NCBI GenBank assembly: GCA_012064385.1
Contig: QRDG01001975.1
Location: forward strand, 1,070,918-1,134,917
Origin: Puccinellia tenuiflora
Taxonomy: Eukaryota; Streptophyta; Magnoliopsida; Poales; Poaceae
DNA: 64,000 bases
Direction: 5' to 3'
Under the pieces are notes generated by a model. The model was not told the DNA's origin, did not search any database, and was given only the letters and a program-made list of their open reading frames with translations. Position 1 is the first letter of the stretch; the number at the start of each line of letters is the position of its first letter. The translations under genes were made by a program, and so were the position numbers. This document shows, in pieces, positions 23,168 through 33,936 of this stretch.

Positions 23168-26100
23168 TGTAACAGCCCCAGATTAGCACCCTAAAATATG
23201 GGCCAATTTTTTTTACTTTTTGTTGTGCATTGTATCATGGCATCCATCTAAAATTTGCTAAACTAAAATAAAGCAACAATTGGAAGTTGAAACAAAGGAA
23301 GCCAAAACCCTTCCTAAATTTCCAAACTACATGCATTGCCCAAAATGGCCAAACCAAATTAATTTGAATTTCCAAATTGTTCAGGAAGTTCCAATTTTCT
23401 TTTATAACCCATTTGCCAAAATTCATTTATTGACAAGCAAAGCTTTGAAATTGAGAATACAATTTGGGTCATTACAAACTCTATTTTTGGAACCATGTTG
23501 AGTTTTCCAAAAATTCAAACTAAAATCATGGGAAGCTCCAGTATTATTGCTAGGGTCTCCATGAATAATTTCAATATTTTTGGATTTGTATAAATGCTCC
23601 AATTAAATGCATTTTGGTTTTTGCTCCAATTTTACCCTAACTAAAAGATATGAACAAATGTTGGGCAAACTAATTTATTTGACCTCACCAATTTTTGTGG
23701 TGGTTCAAAAGGATAATTCTAGTCTCTATGAATTTTTATGGGTTTTTAGAAAATATCTTGGTGCTTTGTTTAAATGTTTAAAGGTTGCTGCTGGGCTTGT
23801 TTGCGAATAATTCAAACTGTCCAGGGGCCTTTTTGCAATTTCTTTTCCCTCTTTCCTCCACCGTGGCCTTCCTCACTGGCGCCATGCCGCCGCATCGGCG
23901 ACGCCCATGCCGCCCTGCCTAGGTCCCAGGTGGTCAAGGAGGCCTCCCGACATTGCCCACCTGCTCCTCCCTCACTCCCCGACCGGTTCCTCCCCCACCT
24001 GCTCCCTCGTCTCTCTCTCTGTCGCTCTCTCGCGCTCCTCCTCTCGCCGCCGCTCGCCTCCGCGCAACGCAGCCGCCTGGAGCCGCCCCGCACGAAATCG
24101 GAGCGGACAGCGAGCTCCGCCGCATCCTCCTTGTGCCCCACGCCCACGGAATTGGACCAGGAGAGCCGGAGCGACGCAATCATCGTCGACATCTCCCGCC
24201 TCGGCCGCGCCCCGTCGAGCTCCCGATTCGCCGTCGTTGGAGTTTCCCGGGACGAACAGACGCCGCCAACACATCCGCCTTGACCTCCTCTTCCTCCCCA
24301 CCGGAGGAATCGAGCCGGGAGGCCCGACATCGACGCGGGCATCCTCGACTTCGTCCGCCTCGGCCGCCGGCCGCTCGGACCGATTCCGGCGACCCCGCCC
24401 TCTGCTCCGTCGCCGAGCACGCCCACGAGTCTACGGGTGAGCTAGCTCCCCTCTTGCTTTTCTCCCGCGCCCCTCTTCCTTCTTCTCCCGCCGGCGATCG
24501 CCGTTGACACCGCGCGCACGCCACCGCCTCGCCGTTACATCGCCGCCGACCGGAGCCTCCCCCGGAGCCGCTGAGCACGCCACCGCTTCGCCTCGTCGTC
24601 CTCACCGTCCTAGGACAAGGAATTGCCGCGGGGTCAACCGCATCGACGCCGACGTCCGCATCCTCTCCGACGCCGGCCGCCGTGTTGCGGGCCAAATTGG
24701 CGCCGCCTCCGACCTTCCCTACCTCCGCCGTGCAGCTCTACGCGTCCGTGGTGAGCCCGTCGTCCTCTAGGACACCTTTCCTCTCCCCCTCCCCCTCTGT
24801 GGCCTCGCATCCGTGCGGGATGCCGCCGGTTGCCGCCACGGCCGTGCCACGACGCGCACGCTCGAGTCGTCCTACGCCCCCCCACCGTGCACAAACACTC
24901 GCACATGTGGCCGTCCGAGGCCGCGCATCTTTTTCGTGCGCTTGTGACCACGGCGCGCCGCCGGAAAAGGGGTCGTCGCCGGTGATTTTTCCGTCGGTTA
25001 CCGCCGCGACATCATGCTGGACACCCCGGCTTGGGCGTCGGCCTGAACCGGCCAGCAGGCCGGTTCCTTCCGTTGGGTGCCCGGCCTAGCGCCCGGACTG
25101 GGCCGGCCCCAAGGCCGGAAGCCTCTGGAGCTGCCCCGGCCTAACAACCGGTCTGGGCCGGCTCTGGGGCCGGCGGCCTCGGCCACTGGCCCGGCTTGCA
25201 CACCGGCCTGGGCCGAGTTACAGGCCGGCCTGCACAGTAAATTCTGGGAATTTTTGGAAAATGAAATAAAAATTTAAATAATTCATATCTTTTTGCATAT
25301 TGCTCCAATTTTAGCAAATCAAATACCGTTTTGATCAGAAAAACAAACTCTAAGTAATGGACCAATTGAAATGTTTATTTGAAACCATATTTTGCTGTTT
25401 ATTTAAGAATTCCTAAAATGGGTCAATTAATACCGAAATTGAGAATTTCATAACTTATAAAATATTGATCCAAAAATGATGAATAAAATATCAAAGTGAT
25501 CGTCATGTCAAATGCTACTCAACCATGCTGATATCATGTCATGATCACAAACTTTTATTTAATGTTATTCATAGCTTGATTAAATGAATTAAATTCATTT
25601 ATTTAATTAATTTGTCAATTATTCATCGGTACTCCGAAAATTACAAATAAAGTACCAAATTGATCGGAATGACGAATCCTATCCATTCTTGTCATGTTCA
25701 TGCATATTTGAGCCACCTCTCTAATAATTTAATATTTTATAAAGAATGTGGCCACTAAGATAAATATGGGGTTGGTTCCAAATAATTGCACTAATTATTT
25801 GGCTCCTCATTTAAATTTGCTTTTAATTTATATAATGATATCTTTGCATCAACTTGACATGTCATCATGTGATTGAGCATTGCATCTTGAGTTCGTGTGA
25901 TTTATGTGTTCTTTGCCTTTTTCTTTTGGGTATCGATAGATTCCGGAGTCGAGGGTTCCCTCTCCTACCCCGACGAGCAATACTACGCTACCCGGCAGCA
26001 AGGCAAGAGATAACCTAACCTTCTTGGCATCTAGCATCCTATGATTTTATCAAATTATTTTATCCACCATAATATTGCATGCGGTTCAAATGTCTCTTTT

Positions 26101-27544
26101 GGTAAATATTAGAATATCCTATGAATGCATGTTCTTCCCCGAGCCAATCACATGTATCCCTACCTATGAAACCTAGGGTTGAAGTGTTGGCCGAGATAAA
26201 GATAAAATGGTTGTATTCATATGCTTAGCCATGCTTAAATAGATGCTTTATGTCCGTTATTGAAGTCCATAATTGTTGATGTAATGGAATGATTCGGGCA
26301 TGGAGGATAATGGTGATGCTTAATTAAGATGCTAAGACGGCTTGGGTGAGTTGCCATCGGGGATGGTGTTTTGCCTCACTCTAGCCCCTAGGTGCGAGTT
26401 CTTTACCTCTTGAACCAAGAATGAGCGTGCTTCCGGAGGTGGGGGCATATGGAACCCCCTTTGACCGAATAAGTTGTGAGGGGCTTGTCAAGGGTCCTCT
26501 AGTTTGCTATTCCATTTGCGCGTGAGTTGTGTGGGTGGAAAAGAAACGAGGATGGTGGTGTTTAGGATGTGGCCGCGGGGCAGGGCGTTGGAGGCGCTAA
26601 ACCTGTCCTTCCGCACACTGATGGTCCTTGAGTAAGCCTCATGCAATGTAAAGGTCTAACCGCGCCCGTTCGCCGGCCTTCCCCGGAAGAGGGCCAATTA
26701 GGTGAGCCGGACGGTACCGATGGGTAAATTAGTACACCCCTGCAGGGTTTAATCTTTTCGAAAAGCCGTGTCCACGGTTATGGACGACTTGGGATCGGAT
26801 ATAAGATCATAGACAACGTTAACCTAATTGATATGGCAGCTAGAGGTTGCATAATAAACTTGTGATAAAGGTTCATTTCCTCGAGGGTGAGTCGAGGGAG
26901 TGCCTTTGTGTGAGATGAGTGGTGATGGTTGCAAGTAGGTTCGTCGAGAACCGAAGATGATAATGATACTCTCTTACCCCGTTATAAAAATATTCTGAGT
27001 AGACGAATGCCATGTGTCAATTTATATTTCGGTTTATTAAAATTAGCTTTATGCAAAAGAAAGACATAAACAGCTTTAGAGCCTCCGTCAGTCATTGGGC
27101 CTATATCGCCCTACTAAACTTGCGAGTACATCGTACTCAGTCTCTCTTTGCTGCCTCTATGTATTTGTGTTTCAGAGGAGGACGACACCGAGCAGCTAGG
27201 TGGGTTCTTCGTTGACGTCGACTACTAGTCTGGGGTTCCCAGGTGGCAGCTTGGGACCGTGGAACAAGCTGGCTTGGGTGATGTTTATTGTAGGCCTCTT
27301 AGGCCATATATTTGCTTCTTGTTGTTAGACAACACTACCCGCTTCCGCTTGTTGAATTGTTGGATCTGTGATCCTTTTGTTGTGTAATTTGTATTCTTCT
27401 CGTTATATGAGTTGCTATACTTTTGTGTCGTAGAGTCATGCTTTGTGCCAGTTCTGTTCCACAAGTCTCGATCTTTGTTTTATACATTGATGGTTGTGCC
27501 AACTACATAGCCTCTCTGTATAATTCCGGGGTCGGGGCGTTACA
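23168..27544 (+). mobile_element. Probable solo LTR of a large-LTR (Gypsy-type) retrotransposon
   Basis: A 4,377-base insertion starting TGTAACAGCCCC and ending GGGGCGTTACA, with TG...CA ends and a 5-base duplication (GTGTT). No primer site, polypurine tract or pol motif was found inside, so a solo LTR left by LTR-LTR recombination is the simplest reading. Positions 23860-25240 are very GC- and CpG-rich, with repeated GGCCGG strings around 25030-25230. That region yields long overlapping ORFs on both strands, which I treat as composition artefacts. The rest is AT-rich. LTRs over 4 kb occur in some grass Gypsy families. Orientation follows the GC-rich leader and is tentative. Confidence 0.7.
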
Positions 27545-27549
27545 GTGTT
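27545..27549. repeat. 5-bp target-site duplication of the solo LTR, right copy
   Basis: GTGTT, matching 23163-23167; the integrase codons continue directly. Confidence 0.88.
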
Positions 27550-29536
27550 GCGGAGAGGAAGAACCGGACTCTTATGGATGCGGCTAGGACCATGATTGCA
27601 GAGTTCTCTTCTCTGTATAACTTTTGGGCCGAAGCCGTAGCCACCGCATTTCATGCTACCAACCGGTTGTATCTTCGCAATATCATCAACAAGACTCCCT
27701 ATGAAATCCTCCTCGGTAAGAAGTCGGATGTATCTTATTTGCGAGTCTTCGGGTGCAAGTGCTTCATCAAAAAGAAAGGTACTCGTGTATCTAAATTTGA
27801 AGCTAGATCCATTGAGGGCTTTTTTGTTGGCTATTCCACGGTGTCACATGCCTATAGAGTCTACAACAAGTCCTCTGGACAAGTTGAAGAAGCTTGGGAC
27901 GTGCACTTTGATGAGGATAATGGCTCCGAAGGAGCACGTGTCGATCCTTTGGTTGTAGGTGATGTAATTCCTCCAATCGCCATAAGAAGAATGGGTGTGG
28001 GAGAGATCCGCCCCGTTGAGGAACCCCTTGTGGCGGAAGGAGAAGGACAATGTTCTACTCATTTGGAGCCATCACCAACACCAAGCATCAACATTGTGCC
28101 CCCGGAAGCCCATCAAGATCAAATGCCAAGTTCTCAAGCTAGTGAGCAAGACCAAGGACAAGATCATCCTATTGCTATTGAAGACCCACCTAGTGGTTCC
28201 TCTTCACCAAATGATGTCTAAGGCCAAGCTCAAGGTGACATGGAAGGTCAAGCTCATCATGATGATTCTCAATCCCCAAATGATGAAGGTGATGATCAAG
28301 TCATTTCATAAGAGTCATTAGATGAGGTACGAGAAAGAAGAGCAAGGGCAAGGGACCGTCGTCTCGAGCGTAATGAACACACTTTGGACAAGATTCTTGG
28401 AGATGTTCGTGGCAAGGTCTCCACAAGAAGGCAATTGGAAAACTTTAGCTCTCATCATGCTTTCGTTTCCGTCATCGAGCCTAAGAAAGTATTTGAAGCT
28501 CTTGAAGATCAAGATTGGCTTGAGGCCATGCATTATGAGCTCAACAACTTCGAGAGGAACAAGGTGTGGAAATTAGTGCCAAGACCCAAGGATTGCAAGA
28601 ATGTCATTGGAACCAAGTGGGTATTCAAGAACAAGCAAGACGCAAACGGTATTGTGATCCGTAACAAGGCTAGGTTAGTGGCTCAAGGGTTTTCCCAAGT
28701 GGAAGGTATTGACTTCGGTGAAACCTTTGCTCCCATAGCTCGCCTAGAATCTATTCGTATCTTGCTTGCCTATGCTTCTCATCATAACTTTAAATTGCAA
28801 CAAATGGATGTTAAAAGTGCTTTTCTTAATGGACCCATAAATGAGTTGGTCTATGTCAAGCAACCTCCGGGGTTTGAGGATCCCAACTTTCCCGATCATG
28901 TCTATAAACTAGACAAAGCTCTCTATGGGCTCAAACAAGCACCTCGTGCTTGGTATGAGCACCTTAGGGAGTTCCTAGTAGATTGTGGATTCCAAGTTGG
29001 AGTAATCGACCCTACACTCTTTACCAAAAGGGTTGGAGGTGACTTGTTCATATGCCAACTTTATGTGGATGATATCATTTTTGGCTCTTCTAACACTCGA
29101 TTCAATAATGAGTTCGCTAAGTTGATGTCAGAAAATTTTGAGATGTCCATGATGGGGGAATTAGAGTTCTTTCTTGGTTTTGAGATCAAACAATTGAGAG
29201 AAGGTACTTTCATCAATCAAGCCAAGTACACCCGTGACATGCTCAAGAGGTTCAAGTTCAAGTCTCCTATGTCCACCTCCACCGATCTCCATCCGGATCA
29301 TCTTGGGAAGGATGTGGATCAAAAGGTATATCGTTCCATGATTGGCTCTTTGCTTTATCTCTGTGCATCTAGGCCGGATATTATGTTTAGCGTGGGCATG
29401 TGTGCAAGGTATCAATCTGCTCCTAAAGAGAGTCATTTTACGGCGGTTAAGCGAATCTTTCGATATTTAGTTCATACCTCAAGCTTTGGTCTTCGGTTTC
29501 CCAAGGGTTCAAGCTTTTCTTTCACGGGGTACTCGG
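27545..29536 (+). pseudogene. Copia pol, 3' part: end of integrase, reverse transcriptase, start of RNase H
   Basis: Reading resumes with VAERKNRTL, whose Glu is the last residue of the integrase DD35E triad. The integrase C-terminal region follows (NKTPYEILLGKK, LRVFGCKCF). After a low-similarity linker with two in-frame stops (TAA 28219-28221 and TAA 28309-28311), the reverse transcriptase runs from about 28384. Its motifs are WVFKNK, ARLVAQGFSQ, FAPIARLESIR, QMDVKSAFLNG and the catalytic LYVDDIIFG. The fragment ends in the connection to RNase H (LLYLCASRPDI, then YLVHTSSFG) and breaks off at about 29536, followed by an accidental stop at 29542-29544. RNase H catalytic residues are absent. 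Confidence 0.9.
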
Positions 29537-29544
29537 CTTGCTAG

Positions 29545-29909
29545 ACAATTGTCACGAGTTGGTTCAGTTTATACTATAAAAATTATTAGAAATATGCTTA
29601 GTTAATCATATGCTAGAAAGCACTATTGAGATATTTGTTAGATCGTACTCTTTACTTATCTTCACCAGAAAGACCTATAAATTATATAGATTATGTGTTG
29701 CAGAAAAAATAATTTAGATGATATTTAGTTATTCAGTATAAACAAAAAAAACCAATTAATATTTAGTTATATTACTAGTTGTATGGTTGACTTATGTGAA
29801 AACAGAAAATTAAGCTTGTAATAATATAATGTGCTAAAAAGATATAGAGAAGTATAAAAGTTTAGTACGAATTTTATTTGTTTTGATTTGCCTCGGGCCT
29901 ACTTTTTCA
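29545..29909. other. AT-rich spacer, no feature recognised
   Basis: Sequence between the broken Copia element and the callose synthase remnant. I see no ORF, repeat unit or transposon end in it. Confidence 0.5.
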
Positions 29910-32900
29910 TTAGACCAGTCCTGATGATCTGGTAGAAATGCGCCAGCTCCGGGATCGACCCACAACTGGAACCCCATGATCGCCGGCTTGATGACCTGCG
30001 CCACATGCCCGCTCGTTCGTTCGAGCACGCGTATGTAAGTGTTGTGAGACAATAGTTGCTAGCAGCGGGCAAGGCAGGTCTAAACTGGAAGTGAGTAGGA
30101 TGTTGAGCTAGCGCGCGCTTACATACCAGGAGCAGGCCCCACCCGGTGGGTATGAAGGCAAGGATGCACATAAACATGTCCTTGACCGTCATGTGGGCGA
30201 TCGCTTTTAGGATTATCACAAAGGAGATGACAATGATGAATAACATCCACTTTATAAACCGGAACACCAGCTGGGACTATGTTCTGAATTTCCGCCGCCC
30301 CTCCAAGAAGATCTGGACCACATTTAGCACAACAGTTAAGCAGATGATGCAATATAATAAGCTTAATTAAATGTGTGTTGGGCACTAGTAGCGTTTACCT
30401 TCATCCCGAAAAAATCACACAGAGAACGACCCATGACAAGAAATATACCTGAGAAAAGAGCAGGAAAGAGAGTCTTGTTTCTCAACAGACACTAAACACA
30501 ACTTGAATAGAATAGACTCCCAAGCGCCAAGCTAATTACCAACACACTCTTCTTACGCTTGGTGATGCGCAAATGATAAACAAGCCCATACTGGTAGATA
30601 AAGAACCGCACCGCGAGCAGAATCTCGAGAACAACGCCACGCTTTCTGGAGTACTTAAGAAGCTCATGCTCCTTCTCCTACCATGATTTCTAGCTTTTCT
30701 CCAGTGACACGCCGACGCCGCCACGGTTGCTGATCCACTTGTTCCAGTCATTCCAATTATACACAATCTGCTGCCACTCGAACCCAGAAGGGTTAAATAG
30801 GAAAGGCGCAAAGAGCCACGAGAAAACCAAAAACCACATGGAGAACGTGATGAAAATGTAGGCGGTAGCTCCTCGATACGACTACCCAAAGATTTCATAT
30901 AGACTAAGCAAAATCATTATCTCGATTCCCTTCACAAGGTGACTCCCTGAGTACAACCAGTAGTTCTCATCGAACTTGGAATGGAACACCATGAATCCAC
31001 GTCCAGTAGCTCTATACTCGGCTCCTCCATGGAGCAGCGTCTTTCTACAATAGTGTGTTTTGGTCCCAAGCATAAATGTGAAGAAGAAAGCTGCTGATTG
31101 AATTTGCATAAGCACAAAGTCAATCAATGCAGTTCTTAATCCTCTCTCCAGACAGATTTCCGCTATCACAGGGAATGCCATCAAGAAACCCAGCTGGACA
31201 AGGGACTGTGAAGCAAGAACGCGATGTAGAGGATCGTTGTGTGTAAAGCTACTTAAACTAGCTAATGCTTCATCAATTTCACTTAGGAAGAGATACATGC
31301 GCCCATAGAGGAATACATATATACTCCATACCGTAATCTGGAAAGCGAATAGAAAAACTGCAAAGTTAGAATTAACAGTTGGACCAGCAAATTAAGAAAG
31401 TCAAGGGCGAAGACAGTACAAGTAAAAGACTATGGTAGAATAGTAGCACCACAACATTCTGAAGAAATCAAGACAATGCCCAAGTCGATAAAGATCCGAC
31501 TCAATGTTTGTTCTCCACTACCACGTGCTATTTTTGCCTCAAATAGTGAAATTTGATTGAGACCAACATCTCTTCCCTTGCTAACTTGCATGTATTCATG
31601 ATGTGTAACATTTCCTTCTCGCAAAGTTGAATTGAATCCTGTAAAAGAGAAATAGGTTAGCATTGTATTTCCAGAAACCAACACAATAATAGCAAATATT
31701 TTCTAGCATACCAGCAAATATGTCCTCACTAAGATTGATAATCTTAGATGCTTTGCTTACACCACCCCTTGTGAGGTCGAAAAGTCGATCAAAGATATCA
31801 GGGTGACCATAATGAAATTGAACCGTTCATATAATGTCCAGGTAAACAAATTACAAACGGGTGTTCTTTGAAAAAAATAGAAAAAAATTGAGTTAGTACT
31901 GTACAGTTAAGCTGATAAAAGAAACAAGATCAAACAGCCAACTTAGAAAACTTTAATGATGTTTCATTAATTGCAGAATTAATAACCTACAAATCGTAGA
32001 AAGAAACATACAAAAAATGAGTAAATGAAAGTATTAAACCTATGAATAACATGGACTATATTGTGATTTGAATCATGTATTCATAAAATGTTGTGTTACC
32101 TCAAAGGATTGGCAATTACACGCTGTCTAATTTTCACAAAACTCGTTTCTTGGTTTGACATGAACCAAGCAAGAGAAGAAACAGTACAAAAGCAATCATG
32201 TGATTATATAGTAATTTATCCAAGTAAATAGCAGGATTACCATGTCAGAAAATAATCACAATTTAAAGGTTTAAGGACCAGTCGGTAACATTTACCTGTC
32301 AGTACATATGTGTTCTAATACACCAAGTATTGATGGATATCTCACACCGTAATGTTTCTTCCTAAACTCTTGCAGCAAATTTCTCATTTTTAAGGTCTCC
32401 TCCATATAATGTTCCTGTAGTGGAAGAATGATCATAACCAAATGACCCAAAAATCCTGGCAGAACAAGAAGCACCAATGATGCATACCTAATTTTTGTCT
32501 ATAGTTTGTAGGCCTTCACCTCGAGTAAAAATTATCGCATGGTTCTGATTTTCTGGTTTTGCTTCACCTAACAATGCATTACCTAGAAGTTTTACCCTGT
32601 ATATGTCCTACACAGACAATGATGTGAGGTAATTAAGTTCATAATATTTGGCACCACTGAGAACAGAAAATGCATCAGCCATTATCTGTAATAAGCATCT
32701 GGGTATTGCATACTAACACACTGTTCACTATTGCCATGCATGTACCCAGAGAACAATTCTGCAGGCAATTATGTGACTAGAAAAACAGTATACAATTGAT
32801 TGTGTTAGGCATAATCACCAACTGAATTAAGAAGGCATTTCATGGTACCTGATCAAGTTTCTGACCAGGATCATCGGGCTTGGTTACTGCCGCCTTCACC

Positions 32901-32993
32901 AGCACTGAGTAGTAAACCTTCTCTATCTTCATGCTCCTATCTTTGGCTGGCTCTTCGACTTCATCAATATAGGCAAACCGAAGTGAAGGATAA
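29910..32993 (-). pseudogene. Callose synthase (glucan synthase-like) pseudogene, C-terminal third
   Basis: About ten minus-strand exons encode the C-terminal part of a plant callose synthase, the plasma-membrane enzyme that makes beta-1,3-glucan from UDP-glucose. Probable exons: 32849-32993 (YPSLRFAYIDEVEEP), 32488-32607 (NQNHAIIFTRGEGLQTID), 32296-32414 (MRNLLQEFRKKHYGVRYPS), 32100-32183 (SSLAWFMSNQETSFV), 31712-31824 (FHYGHPDIFDRLF), 31420-31638 (NSTLREGNVTHHEYMQVSKG), 30540-31337 (DPLHRVLASQSLVQLGFLMA, FFTFMLGTKTHY), 30399-30448, 30127-30312 (HMTVKDMFMCILAFIPTGWG) and 29910-29995. Most introns are GT...AG. It is broken by stops at 32488-32490, 30882-30884, 30690-30692, 30678-30680, 30401-30403 and 30277-30279, and by one-base frameshifts near 31497 and 29963. 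Two exons have AC instead of AG acceptors. The N-terminal two thirds and the extreme C-terminus are absent. Confidence 0.9.
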
Positions 32994-33562
32994 CTGACAA
33001 ATAAGGTTTCCTTTTCAATCATTCATGAAGTGCATAGTTTGAATACCCATTATATTAGTAGAATGTATTGCAATGATTAATGTTGAAAATGAAAAATATT
33101 TGATAGAATGTGTACTACAGCTCAGTGGATAAGGACAGTCAAAAATTTAGGTATGGCGGAGTCAGAAACATATATCAATATTTACTTAGAATCACTTTGG
33201 CGCGGGGGGGGGGGGGGGGGGGGGGGCAATGGCCCCCATCCCCATGGTAAGATGTAAAAATAATTTAGTTTTTAATAAATATGTAAGTTTCAATTGTCTA
33301 AATCAGTTAACATTAATCAATGTGAATAGTTATGGATTTAACTAATCAAATATCATCAAGGTTCACTCCAGGAAAAAACCTGAGGTGGCTTAAAGCACAA
33401 ATTTATTATATGTTATTAAGTTAAAATGAACTCTCCTTTAAAAATCCGGATAAGAAAAATTCATTGTCAAAGAGGTACGTAAATAAGTCGGCAACATGTG
33501 ATGGAAAGAAAGCTCACCGGTTAGCTTCAACTGTGATCTCAAACGCCTCGGCCTTTCTCCGC
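32994..33562. other. Spacer with poly-G tract, no gene seen
   Basis: Between the first callose synthase exon and the small ORF. It contains a run of 23 G at 33204-33226 and otherwise AT-rich sequence. No upstream callose synthase exon was recognised on the minus strand. Confidence 0.5.
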
Positions 33563-33936
33563 ATGACCACGGCACCCGCTCCGGACACCGTTGTCAGCTC
33601 CCCTGCCGCTGCACCACCACGGGCAGCGGCAGCTCCCTCGGCGGGGACCAGCGCCTCCTTCTCCGCCACCGCTGCCCCGGGGCCTTTGCCGCCGGCTAAG
33701 CATCACATTTCCGGCGGCAAAAAGTTAGCCGCTTGGGAGGTTCTGCTGGAGGTGCCACCCTGCTCTATATCGCATTCAAGCTCCTGGCATGGCATGCCAG
33801 ACTATGCGGCGACGAGGACGAGGCCGCGAAATGGGACCGCCGTGCGGGGCACATCACGGGCGTGATCATTCTCGCCATCGAGCTTCTGGAGATGATCTTC
33901 GCTGTAATCAAGGCCATCAAGAAGATCATACTGTGA
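33563..33936 (+). pseudogene. Small hypothetical gene with an apparent one-base frameshift
   Basis: From ATG at 33563 a frame encodes a Pro/Ala/Ser-rich N-terminus (MTTAPAPDTVVSS...), then KHHISGGKKLAAW near 33700-33735. At a run of three G (33735-33737) the frame changes. The other frame continues as GGSAGGATLLYIAFKLLAWH, a charged segment (DEDEAAKWDRRAG) and a hydrophobic helix ending VIKAIKKIIL before TGA at 33934-33936. One extra G would join the two into about 124 residues with two likely membrane helices. The charge pattern and coherent sense on both sides suggest a real or recently real gene. I do not recognise the family. It could be a pseudogene or a sequencing error, and no intron is needed. 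Confidence 0.5.

Larger units (their letters stand above)
16287..29536 (+). mobile_element. Maximus-like Sirevirus (Ty1/Copia), 3'-truncated and carrying two nested insertions
   Basis: Order on the plus strand: 5' LTR (16287-17637), tRNA-iMet primer site, long gag with zinc knuckle and coiled coil, protease, integrase, reverse transcriptase. The long coiled-coil gag and the palindrome-rich LTR are marks of the Sirevirus genus. The LTR start TGAAAGTGCATCTAG reminds me of the Triticeae family Maximus. A MULE (20365-22285) and a probable solo LTR (23168-27544) are nested within it; excluding them leaves about 6.9 kb. Homology stops near 29536, early in RNase H, so the rest of RNase H and the 3' LTR are missing. 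Several in-frame stops show that it is inactive. Confidence 0.88.

Noticed and set aside
23774..25089. Long overlapping ORFs on both strands in the GC-rich core of the solo LTR
   Set aside because: Frames on both strands are open at once, peptides are Arg/Pro/Ala-rich without motifs, and the region lies inside a TG...CA insertion. Composition explains them.
33204..33226. Run of 23 G (and the C run at 50359-50382) as a structural or G-quadruplex element
   Set aside because: Plain homopolymers of this length are common slippage or assembly products. Without other evidence they are not reported as functional.
33495..33567. Minus-strand start of a gene (a 16-codon frame ending in a GTGAGC donor)
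   Set aside because: Too short to support. No following exon could be joined and the plus-strand ORF over the same bases is more coherent.
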